A DNA stretch of 64,000 bases from assembly GCA_964564015.1 (NCBI GenBank), contig CAZLZR010000021.1, forward strand, positions 1 to 64,000, read 5' to 3'. Numbering within the stretch: position 1 is the first letter of the stretch; each line of letters opens with the position of its first letter. The notes beneath the pieces were generated by a model. That model was given only the letters and a program-made list of their open reading frames with translations. It did no database searches and had not been told where the DNA came from. The DNA is from Acetivibrio sp964564015 (GTDB lineage: Bacteria; Bacillota; Clostridia; Acetivibrionales; Acetivibrionaceae). A program made the position numbers and the translations under genes. This document shows positions 53,952 through 63,538 of this stretch, in pieces.

Positions 53952-54650
53952 TCATTCCTTCTCCTCAACTTTAAAACCATATCCCCACACTGTTTCGATT
54001 TTTAGAGTTGAACCCACATCTGCAAGTTTTCTTCGGATTCTTTTTATCATGTCATCAGTAGCACGTGTTTCAACTTCAGTTTCAAATCCCCATACTTTAT
54101 CGAGAAGTTCGCTACGGCTTACAGCTTTGTTTATATTTTGGACAAGGTAACACAGAAGTGAAAACTCCATTCCCGTCAACCCTATATTCTTACCATTCAT
54201 TTCGACTTGCTTTTTATCGTAGTTTATAAAAATATCGGCTAGCTTTAATTTCTGGGCATTTTCACTTTCCTCTTTATCCATTGCAATTCTTCGAAATATG
54301 CCCTTAATCCTTGCTATAAGTTCTATGGGACTAAACGGCTTTGTAAGATAATCGTCACTACCTAAAGTCAATCCTGCTATTTTGTCAATCTCAGTATCTT
54401 TAGCAGACACAATTATTATGGGTACGCTGCTATTCTCCCTTATTGCCGAACACAGAGAAAAACCATCCAATTCCGGCATCATAATATCTATAACAAGCAT
54501 ATCTGCCGGCCTCTTGTTGAATGCTTCAAGTATTGAGCGCCCATCATTAAAAGTTTCCACTTCATAGCATTCTTTAACAAGAAAGGATTTTATAATATTG
54601 CAAATATTAACTTCATCATCTGCTATATAAATCAGCTTCTTATCCGGCAT
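53952..54650 (-). CDS. OmpR-family response regulator
   Basis: The 232-residue protein has a receiver domain with acid pocket IYIADDEVN, phospho-Asp in MLVIDIMMPELDGFS, and Thr/Lys in IIIVSAKD and LTKPFSPIELIARI. The winged-helix output domain has GLTGMEFSLLCYLVQNINKA, SRSELLDKVWGF and DDMIKRIRRKL. It is the first gene of the operon with the sensor kinase, divergent from the VTC gene across 292 bp. Confidence 0.93.
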   Translation of the reverse strand: MPDKKLIYIADDEVNICNIIKSFLVKECYEVETFNDGRSILEAFNKRPADMLVIDIMMPELDGFSLCSAIRENSSVPIIIVSAKDTEIDKIAGLTLGSDDYLTKPFSPIELIARIKGIFRRIAMDKEESENAQKLKLADIFINYDKKQVEMNGKNIGLTGMEFSLLCYLVQNINKAVSRSELLDKVWGFETEVETRATDDMIKRIRRKLADVGSTLKIETVWGYGFKVEEKE

Positions 54651-54942
54651 AATAATTCTCTCCCTGCAAGTTATTTTGAGAGCAGTTCTGCATCTTTAAT
54701 TCATCATCTTGGAATCATTAATATTTATTTAGTGTTTTGCTGATAACAGAAGAAATCCTTATAAGCGTAACATATAAATACATTTTACCACGTAAAAAAT
54801 AAAAATAAATATTTTTGAACCATATGCTTTAGTTTTGCCACAATTCTGCGGAGATTTACAACTGCAATGTTGTTAGAATAAGTATAGATTTATCATTCAA
54901 TTAATTAAACTTTAGGTAGAGTATAGTAAAGGAGGTGAAATA

Positions 54943-55629
54943 ATGCAAAAACTGAAATACCGCCATGAATTTAAACACTATATAAACACCAGTGATTGTA
55001 TAATATTGCAAAATAAGCTTAAGCATATTATGAAGCCTGACTCCAATGCCGGAAAAGATGGAACCTACTTTATAAGAAGCTTGTATTTTGACACTCCTGA
55101 TAACAAAGCGCTTTTGGAAAAAATTTCAGGTGTGGATAACCGGGAAAAATTCCGCATTCGCCTATACAATCATAATGATTCTTATATCAGACTTGAAAAG
55201 AAAATAAAAGTTAATGGACTTACCGCCAAGTTAAGTACAAACCTTACTAAAAACCAGTGCAATGATATATTGGTTGGAAATGTTGAGTGGATGAAAGAAT
55301 CAGATAACCCAGTATTGCATGAAGTATACCATAATATGAGGCATCAGAGGTTGGCACCTCGCACTATTGTTGATTACATAAGGGAAGCATATGTTTATAA
55401 CGTCGGTAATGTAAGGGTCACAATTGACAAATCCATAAGGTCAGGAATTAACAGTACTGAGATATTTAACAAAGACCTTCCTACAATAGAAACTCTTGAT
55501 GGAAGGATGGCAGTGCTGGAAGTTAAGTATGATGAGTTTTTGCCGGAAATAATAAATGACCTGATCCAACTCGGTGATCGCCACAAACTTTCAGTTTCAA
55601 AATATGCACTTTGTCGTATGTACGGATAA
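54943..55629 (+). CDS. VTC-domain polyphosphate polymerase-like protein
   Basis: The 228-residue VTC-type triphosphate-tunnel enzyme starts YRHEFKHYINTSD. It then has YFIRSLYFDTPDNKALLEKI, KFRIRLYNHNDSYIRLEKKIK, TIVDYIREAYVY, NVRVTIDKSIRSG and AVLEVKYDEFLP. These basic and acidic strands line the tunnel in family members that make polyphosphate from ATP. It is the first gene of a rightward cluster with DUF4956 and CotH genes, a grouping also seen in other bacteria. A strong AAAGGAGGTG site precedes the ATG. Confidence 0.88.
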   Translation: MQKLKYRHEFKHYINTSDCIILQNKLKHIMKPDSNAGKDGTYFIRSLYFDTPDNKALLEKISGVDNREKFRIRLYNHNDSYIRLEKKIKVNGLTAKLSTNLTKNQCNDILVGNVEWMKESDNPVLHEVYHNMRHQRLAPRTIVDYIREAYVYNVGNVRVTIDKSIRSGINSTEIFNKDLPTIETLDGRMAVLEVKYDEFLPEIINDLIQLGDRHKLSVSKYALCRMYG

Positions 55630-55722
55630 TGGCGATAAATTCCTTACCTATTCCTAATATTAGGGATATTAAAGATATTTTCCAGGAGCAAAATGAAAAG
55701 AATATAATCTAGGAGGAAAGAA

Positions 55723-56409
55723 ATGGGTAACCAACTTAATTTTAACGATATTTTTAAATCAAATTTTATAGAGAAGGTTTCAAGTGTTTCTCTACTTGAC
55801 GCAACGATAGCTTTAGGACTGGCATTTGCGTTAGGACTATTTATATATTTTGTATACAAGAAAACCTTTAAGGGTGTTATGTACTCAAAAAGTTTTAGCA
55901 TTTCATTAGTAGCACTAACCATGATAACTACTTTGATGATATTGGCAGTGACCTCTAATGTGGTTCTATCCCTTGGTATGGTAGGTGCGTTATCAATCAT
56001 ACGCTTCCGTTCAGCTATCAAAGACCCTATGGATATAGCATATCTATTCTGGTCAATAGCAACAGGTATTGTTTTAGGTGCTGGATTAATAGCCTTGGCT
56101 GTTTTTGGTGCACTTTTCATTGGAATAATACTTGTACTATTTGTTAATAAGAGCAATACAGACAATCCATACGTTTTAGTAATCAACTATGAGGACGAAA
56201 AAACTGAAGAAAATATAATGCAAATTGTACAGAGAAGTGTGAAAAAATATGTTATCAAATCCAAGACAGTAACCGGTGGTAGAGGTACAGAAATCACACT
56301 TGAAATACGACTTAAGAGCATGGAAACAGCCTTTGTAAATGAAATAAGCAAACAAGCCGGAGTGGCAAGTGCAGTAATGGTAAGCTATAATGGGGATTAT
56401 ATGAGTTAG
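55723..56409 (+). CDS. DUF4956 membrane protein
   Basis: The 228-residue protein has about four membrane helices in the first 140 residues. The family hallmark is LSLGMVGALSIIRFRSAIKDP, followed by DIAYLFWSIATGI. The C-terminal cytosolic domain of about 85 residues (TEENIMQIVQRSVKKY, then GRGTEITLEIRLK) has an alpha-beta pattern. It lies 93 bp after the VTC gene and 88 bp before the CotH gene. DUF4956 proteins are often paired with VTC proteins; a role in moving or anchoring polyphosphate is plausible but unproven. AGGAGG precedes the ATG. Confidence 0.88.
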   Translation: MGNQLNFNDIFKSNFIEKVSSVSLLDATIALGLAFALGLFIYFVYKKTFKGVMYSKSFSISLVALTMITTLMILAVTSNVVLSLGMVGALSIIRFRSAIKDPMDIAYLFWSIATGIVLGAGLIALAVFGALFIGIILVLFVNKSNTDNPYVLVINYEDEKTEENIMQIVQRSVKKYVIKSKTVTGGRGTEITLEIRLKSMETAFVNEISKQAGVASAVMVSYNGDYMS

Positions 56410-56497
56410 TGGTTTTCCTTCTATGACTTTAAGCTTTTTAGACAACTATTGATTGAAAACAGTAAGTTCAACTTATTAAGGAAGGAGGAAGAACATT

Positions 56498-58648
56498 ATG
56501 GGTGAAAAGCCACAAATAACAGCAGTTAAAATAATAGCTACCCTATTGTCCATAGCTCTGATAATTACTATTATGGCGTTTATTCCAAAACTTGCCCCAG
56601 AGTTGGCACAGGCCTCTGCACAACCTGCGTATTTAGAGAAAGTATTTGATAGAGACAGGGTAAACGATATTAGTATTGATATGGAAGAAACAGACTTTGA
56701 ATGGCTTATGGAAAATGCAATTAAGGAGGAATTCAAAAGCTGTAATATAACCATAAATGGAGAAAAATTCTATAATGTAGGAATAAGACCAAAGGGAAAC
56801 TCCAGCTTGTCGCAAATTGCAATGGGAGGCGGGACAAAGCGTTTTAGCTTTAAGATAGATTTTGATCAATATATTGATGGACAAACATATCATGGTGCCA
56901 AGAGTCTGGTATTAAATAATATAATGTCAGACAAATCCTATATGAAGGAATACCTTTCCTTTGAATTATTTGATTTTATGGATATACCAACGTCTTCCTT
57001 TGCCTTCTCCAACATTAAGATAAATAGTAAGGACTGGGGATTATACCTTGCTGTGGAGCTTATAGACGAAAGCTTCATTAAAAGGCATTTTGGAAGTGTG
57101 GAGGGCAATTTATATAAGCCTGAGGGCATGGAAATGGGCGGACGTGGCAATCAAAACGGCGCTATATTCCCTGGATTTGAAGATTTTAATGGTGGTGGGA
57201 TGCCTTTCCCTGGAGGCAACGGTGGAGCACAAGATGCCAAAACATTAGCACCGGATGGGGTGAATCCCTCAAATAATACTCAGGACAACCAAGGTGAGTC
57301 TGTGAATATGAGAATGCAGGATAGAGGTATGAGAAATGGTGGCGGCTTTGGCGGAATGTCAAGAGGGGGTACAAATCTCAAATATACGGATGACTCCCCT
57401 GAAAGCTATTCAGCTATAAGAGATGGTGCAGTATTTAAAACTACTACCGATGCAGACTTTAAAAAAGTAATTGAGATGATCAAAAACCTCAATAATGGTA
57501 CGGATCTTGAAAAATATCTTGATATTGATGAAATACTTAGATTCTGGGCAGTAAACACCTTCCTGGTCAATCTGGACAGCTATGCAGGTGGGATGTATCA
57601 TAACTACTATCTATATGAGGAAAATGGATTCTTTACACTGTTGCCCTGGGATTTTAACATGTCTTTCGCTGGCTTTGGTATAAACAATGCCTCCAATGTA
57701 ATTAATTTCCCAATTGACAAACCTGTCACAGGCAATTTGGAGGATGCACCCCTTATTGGAAAGCTTTTGGAGGTAGATGAGTATAAGGCTCGTTATCACG
57801 GCTACTTGAAGAAAATAGTTGTAGAATATGTTGGCAATGGAATATATGAGAACTCAATCAATAGGGTAAATGCACTTATAAGCGATTATGTCAAAAACGA
57901 TGCCACTGCATTTTATACCTTTGAGGAATACAAAAAAGCAGTACCCGCAATGAAAACCTTTGGTAAGGACAGGGCTGCAAGTATTGCAGCACAGCTTGAT
58001 GGAACCCAACCTTCAACTACTTATGGCACTATATCCACAACACTTAACCTTAATGATTTAGGTATCATGGGGGGAGGTTTTGGAGGCTTTGGAAGAAATG
58101 ATAACACAAAAGCAAATCCACAGCAAAGCAATTCACCTGGACAGCAAAATATGCAGCCTTCAGGAAGCAATATGCAGTTTCCAAATGGTATGCAGCTTCC
58201 GGATGGCATGCAACCTTCAGATGGTATGCAGCTTCCAGACGGCATACAACCTCCAAATGGCATGCAACCACGTGGAGATATGGAAGCGCCACGCGGTCAG
58301 CAAAGAAATAGAGGTAATATTAAGAACCCTGGCGGCATGCTAAGAGATAATATACCACAACTTGAAAATATGCAGGAAGTAATGAAGATAATTAATGAAG
58401 CAAATGGGAAAGAATTGACGGATGATCAGAAAAAACGTCTTGAATCATTAGGTGTTGATGAAAATATGCTTAAACAGTTTCAAAACATGCCTCAGCGTAT
58501 GGGATTCCCTGGTAACGTCAATTTTCGGAATCCATCAGGAATAACGATTTCTGAAATAATTATTTTAGCGGTTATGATTGTAACCTTGTCGTTAGGCATG
58601 ATTTTTGTGGCCAAATTCAGAAGAAAAAAGTATGTCATATGCAAATAA
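56498..58648 (+). CDS. CotH-family protein kinase-like, membrane anchored
   Basis: The 716-residue protein has an N-terminal membrane helix (about 8-28), then a CotH domain (about 45-510). Its marks are YNVGIRPKGNSSLSQIA, SYMKEYLSFELF, WGLYLAVELIDESFI and the metal/catalytic-Asp segment FTLLPWDFNMSFAG. A Gly/Met/Asn-rich insert interrupts it at about 208-300. After the domain comes a low-complexity stretch of P-D/N-G-M-Q repeats (about 545-620), then a helical segment, and a last membrane helix (about 688-708) with a basic end. CotH of Bacillus phosphorylates spore-coat proteins with ATP. Here, both ends being membrane-anchored, the domain should face outside. It is the third gene of the VTC cluster. 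Confidence 0.88.
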   Translation: MGEKPQITAVKIIATLLSIALIITIMAFIPKLAPELAQASAQPAYLEKVFDRDRVNDISIDMEETDFEWLMENAIKEEFKSCNITINGEKFYNVGIRPKGNSSLSQIAMGGGTKRFSFKIDFDQYIDGQTYHGAKSLVLNNIMSDKSYMKEYLSFELFDFMDIPTSSFAFSNIKINSKDWGLYLAVELIDESFIKRHFGSVEGNLYKPEGMEMGGRGNQNGAIFPGFEDFNGGGMPFPGGNGGAQDAKTLAPDGVNPSNNTQDNQGESVNMRMQDRGMRNGGGFGGMSRGGTNLKYTDDSPESYSAIRDGAVFKTTTDADFKKVIEMIKNLNNGTDLEKYLDIDEILRFWAVNTFLVNLDSYAGGMYHNYYLYEENGFFTLLPWDFNMSFAGFGINNASNVINFPIDKPVTGNLEDAPLIGKLLEVDEYKARYHGYLKKIVVEYVGNGIYENSINRVNALISDYVKNDATAFYTFEEYKKAVPAMKTFGKDRAASIAAQLDGTQPSTTYGTISTTLNLNDLGIMGGGFGGFGRNDNTKANPQQSNSPGQQNMQPSGSNMQFPNGMQLPDGMQPSDGMQLPDGIQPPNGMQPRGDMEAPRGQQRNRGNIKNPGGMLRDNIPQLENMQEVMKIINEANGKELTDDQKKRLESLGVDENMLKQFQNMPQRMGFPGNVNFRNPSGITISEIIILAVMIVTLSLGMIFVAKFRRKKYVICK

Positions 58649-58730
58649 GAATATCTACGATACTATACCTTTCAACTTGGCAACAGAAATGAAGCGTCGT
58701 TTTGTTAGTATTAGAAATCAAATCTGATAT

Positions 58731-58871
58731 AGAGCCTGTAAATACTCCTCGGGGTCGAGCAAAACTCGCTTCCCGAAGGAGGATGCTCTCTCTTTCCTCG
58801 TATTAACAGGCTCTATAACTTGCTTCACAATGTTTCTTCCATATTTTTCTTTACTTAAATAGTATGTACCC
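58731..58871 (+). mobile_element. Truncated copy of the inverted-repeat element
   Basis: It starts at the inner palindrome (AGAGCCTGTAAATACTCC) and runs to the right end (TTAAATAGTATGTACCC), with the left outer arm missing. The centre differs from the full copies (CGCTTCCCGAAGGAGGATGC in place of the CGCTTCGCTC hairpin). No target duplication is seen. Confidence 0.65.
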
Positions 58872-58952
58872 GTCTAGATTCTTTTGTTGTCACCCTATGA
58901 TAATGCTTTTCGCAAAACATATAGTATAGTTCATTGTAGTTTATCATTCCAA

Positions 58953-61900
58953 TCAAAATAGTGTCATCTGTTCCTGCTTCACCTTATAAAAAGCCGATTC
59001 CAAGCCATCCTGGGATTTAACAAGCTTTGACTGTATTACACTCATATTCATTCCAGTCAGTTGCCTGTGTATGAGACTATAAACCACGTCAAACTGCATA
59101 TAGATATCCACCTGCATATGACCGGTCAGGCATATCATCTGAGTATCTGTGGCCTTGGCCAGGTCAAATATATAGGATAGAAGATAATCTGCATTTGCCT
59201 GTCCGAAAGGATTATCAATCCATATGACCTTTTTAGATCCCGGAAAATTGGTCTTTTTATATCGCAAGTAGGAAATAATCGAAATAAACATGGCAAAGAA
59301 TCCCGCTAGTTTTTCTCCACCCGACCATTTTATAACCACTTCCCATGGAATATACCGTGAGGCTCCAAAAGAATCCGGCTTAAACACTTTAATTGAATAC
59401 TCATTGAGGTTTGTAACTGCATCCAGCAGCCTTACCGGAGACATAATCCTTGCTATCTCGCCGTCAATCCTTGCCGGGTCGTATTTTCCCTCAGCTTTCA
59501 TCTTTTCAATGTCACTTATGGATACTTCTATGTAGCGGGTCATCAAAGCTTTGCCTTCCTCCAAATGAAGCTGAGGCATCTCAATAACCACCGTTTTTTT
59601 GCTCACTCCGTCTATTTTTATTCTGGAAAAGGTGTCTACACTTTTAAGTTCCTCATATACCGCTTCTGCCTTGCTATAGCAACGTTCAACAATCTCCGTC
59701 TTATCCCGGAGTGATTCTTCCAGTTGGAACTGTGCTGCCTTTTTCATGCTATCAACGCTATCTATTATATCCTTAAACAAATCCTTAACATATCTATAAT
59801 TATACAGATCATTATTAATGATTTTTTCAATAATCATCCTTATTGTTACGTTTTCAGCCCAATCAGCTTGATTATACAGCTCATCATAGCTTTCCCTTAT
59901 TGTAACTTCCGTTTCTTCCAGTCTCTTTTTAAGTTCCCTGTATCGGCTTCTGCTCTCATTGGAGATTACTGCTAGATTTTCCACAGGCAGTTGCAACATA
60001 TCCCACATTGAAATGGTCTCACCCTTATGGACGAGACTGTCCATATTCTCCCTTGACTGGCTTGGTATAGTTATTTCGTTTTCATTTATATAGTCTTCAA
60101 GCTTTGATCCGTATTCAGAAAGCTTACGTCCTCTTTTTTCAGTTTCTTCAAGCTTTTTTTTGTTTTTCTGACGTTTTCTGTTATAGGCGTCTATCTGGGC
60201 GTTAAACGAAGCCTCCTCCATACTCTCTATGGATTCAAACTCGAAAGGTTCTTGCTTATAGGTTTTTTTAATATTTTCTTTTAATTGAATTATCATACCA
60301 CTTAGCTTTTCCACACCTGTCAGAAGTTTGCGTTCTAAATTACTCAATTGCGTCTCCTCCGTAACAAGTGATGTATGCTTTCTTCTCTCTTCGTCAAGTT
60401 TGTCTTCTCTATCGTCAGTGATATGTGTTTCAAAATCGTGCTGGTCAAAGCCTTTGTTACGAATCTCCTTTAGCCTGTTTTGCTCCTCTCTTCTTAATCG
60501 TTCAATAAATCCCCTGATTTGCTCAGCCTGACTATTCCCAATCCTTGACTCAAGACCTTTTGCTTTTGATAATATTTCTTCAAGGGTTCCGGTTATCTCT
60601 TGAGTAGGATTATCTATATTCAGTCTTAGTGAAATATCTTCAAGAGTTTTGTTTTTGTCCCTGCAATCACGCTGGTGTCCGTCGAGACCTAGCTTTATGC
60701 CTTCAACCTCATTTGAAATGGCGTCTATTCTCTCCTTCAATATTTTTTTCTCTTCTTCAATTTCATTTCTCTTTGTATCTGCTTCCCGGTATAGCTTTTC
60801 ATTTAACTTTATCCTGTCTGTAATTTCTATATACCGGCTGAGTTTTTCCATATCCACATCCTTCTCAGAAATATTATCATCAATATCCTGGATACTCTTC
60901 CGATTTTCACTTATCTTTATAAGAAGGGATTCCCTGTTTTGTTTCAATTGATTCAAAGCATCTTTCTTGCTTTCAATTTCTTTATTAAGCCTTTCAATAT
61001 CTCCCTGCATTTCCTTAAGCCAATCCTTCGGATAGGATTCAACAAACTCCATGCATCTTTCAATAAGACCTGTTATCTTTTCCTGATCATTTTTTATTAC
61101 TTTATACTCATCCTCAGTTCTTGCAATATTTTGATCCATGCCGGTCAAATAATCGTTAAACAGCCTTTGATCCAATGCAAAGGAATTGTTTTTGGAAAAT
61201 ACCATATAGGCTTCCATTGTGCCTAATCTGTCAATACCGCAAGAACTCTCAACTTCCTTGGGTATAGACAACCCTTCCTCCGAATCAACTATAAAAGTAA
61301 CGGGATAACTTTCAACAATCTCAAGTATTTGTTCGGATACAGAATTTCCATCCTTACCTGAGCGGATTTTATCCAGTTCGCTCTTTTCCAATACAATGGA
61401 ATGACAAAGAAGTGGATTTTTGTGAAGAAAGTCTTCCCTAAAATCTTCCCTTTGGTTTTTGAGCCATAACGAACCGGGGATAAATCTTATCCCGTTGTTT
61501 TTTAACAGTTCATACACTTTCTTAAGCTCCAGATCCGGAACATAGTAATCGCTTCCATCAAAAAGGTGTTTTCTTTTCAGCAGTTCATGGTATCGTCCGG
61601 AGAGTTCGCTCAAGGAATTGTCCACTCTTGCCCTGACAGCTTTTAACGAATCAAGTGTACTTTTGTCATATACATCACCACTGATTTCGTACATGGATAT
61701 TTCCCTGTGTAGTCTTGATATACGGATAGCATAGTCTTCTACCTCCGCCTCTTTGTTTTGCTGTTGCTGATTCATGGCAGCAACTTCTTCTCTTGTCCTT
61801 GTCTCATTAATATTAATATCTTCAATTAAATTGTCAGCCTTTTCTATCTCCCTGTTAAGATTGTTGCTCTTTTCCAACAGCTCTTCCCTATCTTTTCCAA

Positions 61901-63383
61901 GGTTTTGAAGTCCCGATACCGGATCTATAAGAAGTGTCATGTCTTTGACAAAATAACCTGTAATCTGGGATTGCATGTCCTTGTCATCCTTAAGTCTGGT
62001 ATCTATGGAAGAAATTTTGTCCCTTATTATATCCCTTTCTTTATCCTTTTCCTTCAAGGCTTTTTTAGAATCCTCCAGTACCTTTAAGCTTGAATCATAC
62101 TGATTTTTTAAATCCTTTATAATCTTTTCAATTCTTTCAATTTCTTCACGAAGAAGAATCCTTGCAAAGAAAATACAATTCTGATACTCCTTGTCAATCT
62201 CGTCTTTTTCCCTGGAAAGGCTTTCAAGTTGCGCCTTATACATTGCCATCTCGTTCCTTGCGTTTACCACTTCTTCGTACAGGGACGCAGCCTCCATATA
62301 TCTTATTTTCTTATCAGTCTCTTCAATTTTCTTCTTGATTTGATCCAATTCACTAACTGTCTGCTTATGCTCTTTATCCTTAGACTCAAATTCTAAAACC
62401 TTATTCTGATAATCAAAACTCTCCCTTTTATATTTGAGTTCTTCAATTTTCGCAATATACTCCCTGTCGCTTGCTTCAAGCAACTCGACTTCATTGAACA
62501 ATTTGTCCTTTGCTAGATTGATAAGATTATTTAAAGCCAGTATATCCCTGCTTACACTTTCTATATCTGCCACTGTCGTTCCATAGCCTTCAAGCTTGTC
62601 AAGAAGGCTTGAGGCCTTAAGGCAAAAGGCTTCATACGTCTTAATCCGATGCTGGTAAAGAGGAATGTTTTTTAAGTTCTCAAGGTGCTTTTTAAAGGTC
62701 TCGGCAAGTATTCCGGATGTTTCTCCCTCAGCCTGAGGGATATTGGGTATTATGAGTTTCTCAATTACATTCCTTGACTTGCGGGCATTTTCAAAAAACT
62801 TGTCAATGCCACCTTCCGACTGGTTTATAATCTTAATGGCGTCAAACTCCTCACGAAACAGGTTGAAAGTATGAAGCTTGTCCCTGTATTCCTTCTGGCG
62901 ATCCCTTGAATATATATTTATATTTTGACGCATTTCTGTTGCAAGTCTTTTTAAGTAATTGTGATATTCGGAAAACCCAACAACTTGCTTATCCCTGTTT
63001 GCCGCTTCCAGACCTTTTATATCAAGATCGTGGGGCAAAGTATAGGTGTGGGTATAAGTAAAGAACCTTAATCCGTCCGCATTTTTTGAAATACAAATCC
63101 CGGTAAGCAAATAATCAGCCCTTGTCCCGTCAAGCTTCCATTCAATCATGACATGGGCAGGTGAGGAACCGACTTTGAAGTAATCGGAAAAGTTCCTGCT
63201 CCCCATACTTGTATTGGGTAATACCACTTGAAGAGCCAATTGAAGTATTATACTCTTTCCCCCACCGTTTTCCAGGTTTATAAGAGCACTTTTGCCATCA
63301 AATTCATAAATCTCGTTTGCAATATATTTTTTATCATCATCATATCGAAAATTTACAATTCTGAATCTATTTATAAGGGGCAT
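58953..63383 (-). CDS. SMC-like coiled-coil ATPase resembling Wadjet JetC
   Basis: The 1476-residue protein has an N-terminal ATPase lobe: Walker A region ALINLENGGGKSIILQLAL (residues 33-51). Two very long coiled-coil arms (about 270-560 and 770-1150) flank a central hinge-like globule (about 590-760). The C-terminal lobe has signature WSGGEK (1353-1358), Walker B VIWIDNPFGQAN (about 1386) and H-loop CLTGH. Asp-Asn replaces the usual Asp-Glu after Walker B, as I recall for MukB/JetC-like proteins. It follows a small JetB-like gene. Wadjet complexes extrude DNA loops and, with nuclease JetD, cut plasmids. No JetD gene follows within the window: a repeat remnant and cotH are next. JetA and JetD may lie beyond the right edge. 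Confidence 0.75.
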   Translation of the reverse strand: MPLINRFRIVNFRYDDDKKYIANEIYEFDGKSALINLENGGGKSIILQLALQVVLPNTSMGSRNFSDYFKVGSSPAHVMIEWKLDGTRADYLLTGICISKNADGLRFFTYTHTYTLPHDLDIKGLEAANRDKQVVGFSEYHNYLKRLATEMRQNINIYSRDRQKEYRDKLHTFNLFREEFDAIKIINQSEGGIDKFFENARKSRNVIEKLIIPNIPQAEGETSGILAETFKKHLENLKNIPLYQHRIKTYEAFCLKASSLLDKLEGYGTTVADIESVSRDILALNNLINLAKDKLFNEVELLEASDREYIAKIEELKYKRESFDYQNKVLEFESKDKEHKQTVSELDQIKKKIEETDKKIRYMEAASLYEEVVNARNEMAMYKAQLESLSREKDEIDKEYQNCIFFARILLREEIERIEKIIKDLKNQYDSSLKVLEDSKKALKEKDKERDIIRDKISSIDTRLKDDKDMQSQITGYFVKDMTLLIDPVSGLQNLGKDREELLEKSNNLNREIEKADNLIEDININETRTREEVAAMNQQQQNKEAEVEDYAIRISRLHREISMYEISGDVYDKSTLDSLKAVRARVDNSLSELSGRYHELLKRKHLFDGSDYYVPDLELKKVYELLKNNGIRFIPGSLWLKNQREDFREDFLHKNPLLCHSIVLEKSELDKIRSGKDGNSVSEQILEIVESYPVTFIVDSEEGLSIPKEVESSCGIDRLGTMEAYMVFSKNNSFALDQRLFNDYLTGMDQNIARTEDEYKVIKNDQEKITGLIERCMEFVESYPKDWLKEMQGDIERLNKEIESKKDALNQLKQNRESLLIKISENRKSIQDIDDNISEKDVDMEKLSRYIEITDRIKLNEKLYREADTKRNEIEEEKKILKERIDAISNEVEGIKLGLDGHQRDCRDKNKTLEDISLRLNIDNPTQEITGTLEEILSKAKGLESRIGNSQAEQIRGFIERLRREEQNRLKEIRNKGFDQHDFETHITDDREDKLDEERRKHTSLVTEETQLSNLERKLLTGVEKLSGMIIQLKENIKKTYKQEPFEFESIESMEEASFNAQIDAYNRKRQKNKKKLEETEKRGRKLSEYGSKLEDYINENEITIPSQSRENMDSLVHKGETISMWDMLQLPVENLAVISNESRSRYRELKKRLEETEVTIRESYDELYNQADWAENVTIRMIIEKIINNDLYNYRYVKDLFKDIIDSVDSMKKAAQFQLEESLRDKTEIVERCYSKAEAVYEELKSVDTFSRIKIDGVSKKTVVIEMPQLHLEEGKALMTRYIEVSISDIEKMKAEGKYDPARIDGEIARIMSPVRLLDAVTNLNEYSIKVFKPDSFGASRYIPWEVVIKWSGGEKLAGFFAMFISIISYLRYKKTNFPGSKKVIWIDNPFGQANADYLLSYIFDLAKATDTQMICLTGHMQVDIYMQFDVVYSLIHRQLTGMNMSVIQSKLVKSQDGLESAFYKVKQEQMTLF

Positions 63384-63448
63384 AAAATCATATCCTTTCA
63401 GATCTCGTTAAATAGTTGCATATAGCTAAAATATAAGTTTCAACTCCT

Positions 63449-63514
63449 GATAACGATAAACTTGATTTAATAGTGTTTTAGAACATTGGAATAGCAAATT
63501 ATTTTATCGTTATC
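63449..63514 (-). repeat. 12-bp inverted repeat between the JetB-like and JetC-like genes
   Basis: GATAACGATAAA (63449-63460) and TTTATCGTTATC (63503-63514) are separated by 42 bp, within the 155-bp gap. In the leftward transcript it would form a hairpin between the two cistrons. No T run follows directly. Confidence 0.45.
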
Positions 63515-63538
63515 CATAAGTACTTATTAATCTAAAGG

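Noticed and set aside
55644..56186. Antisense open frame of 180 codons over the DUF4956 gene
   Set aside because: It opposes a clear family gene with its hallmark motif and ribosome site; no independent start signal.
58131..58366. CRISPR-like short repeats
   Set aside because: Units are in frame, adjacent without spacers, and encode the P-D-G-M-Q stretch of the CotH protein.
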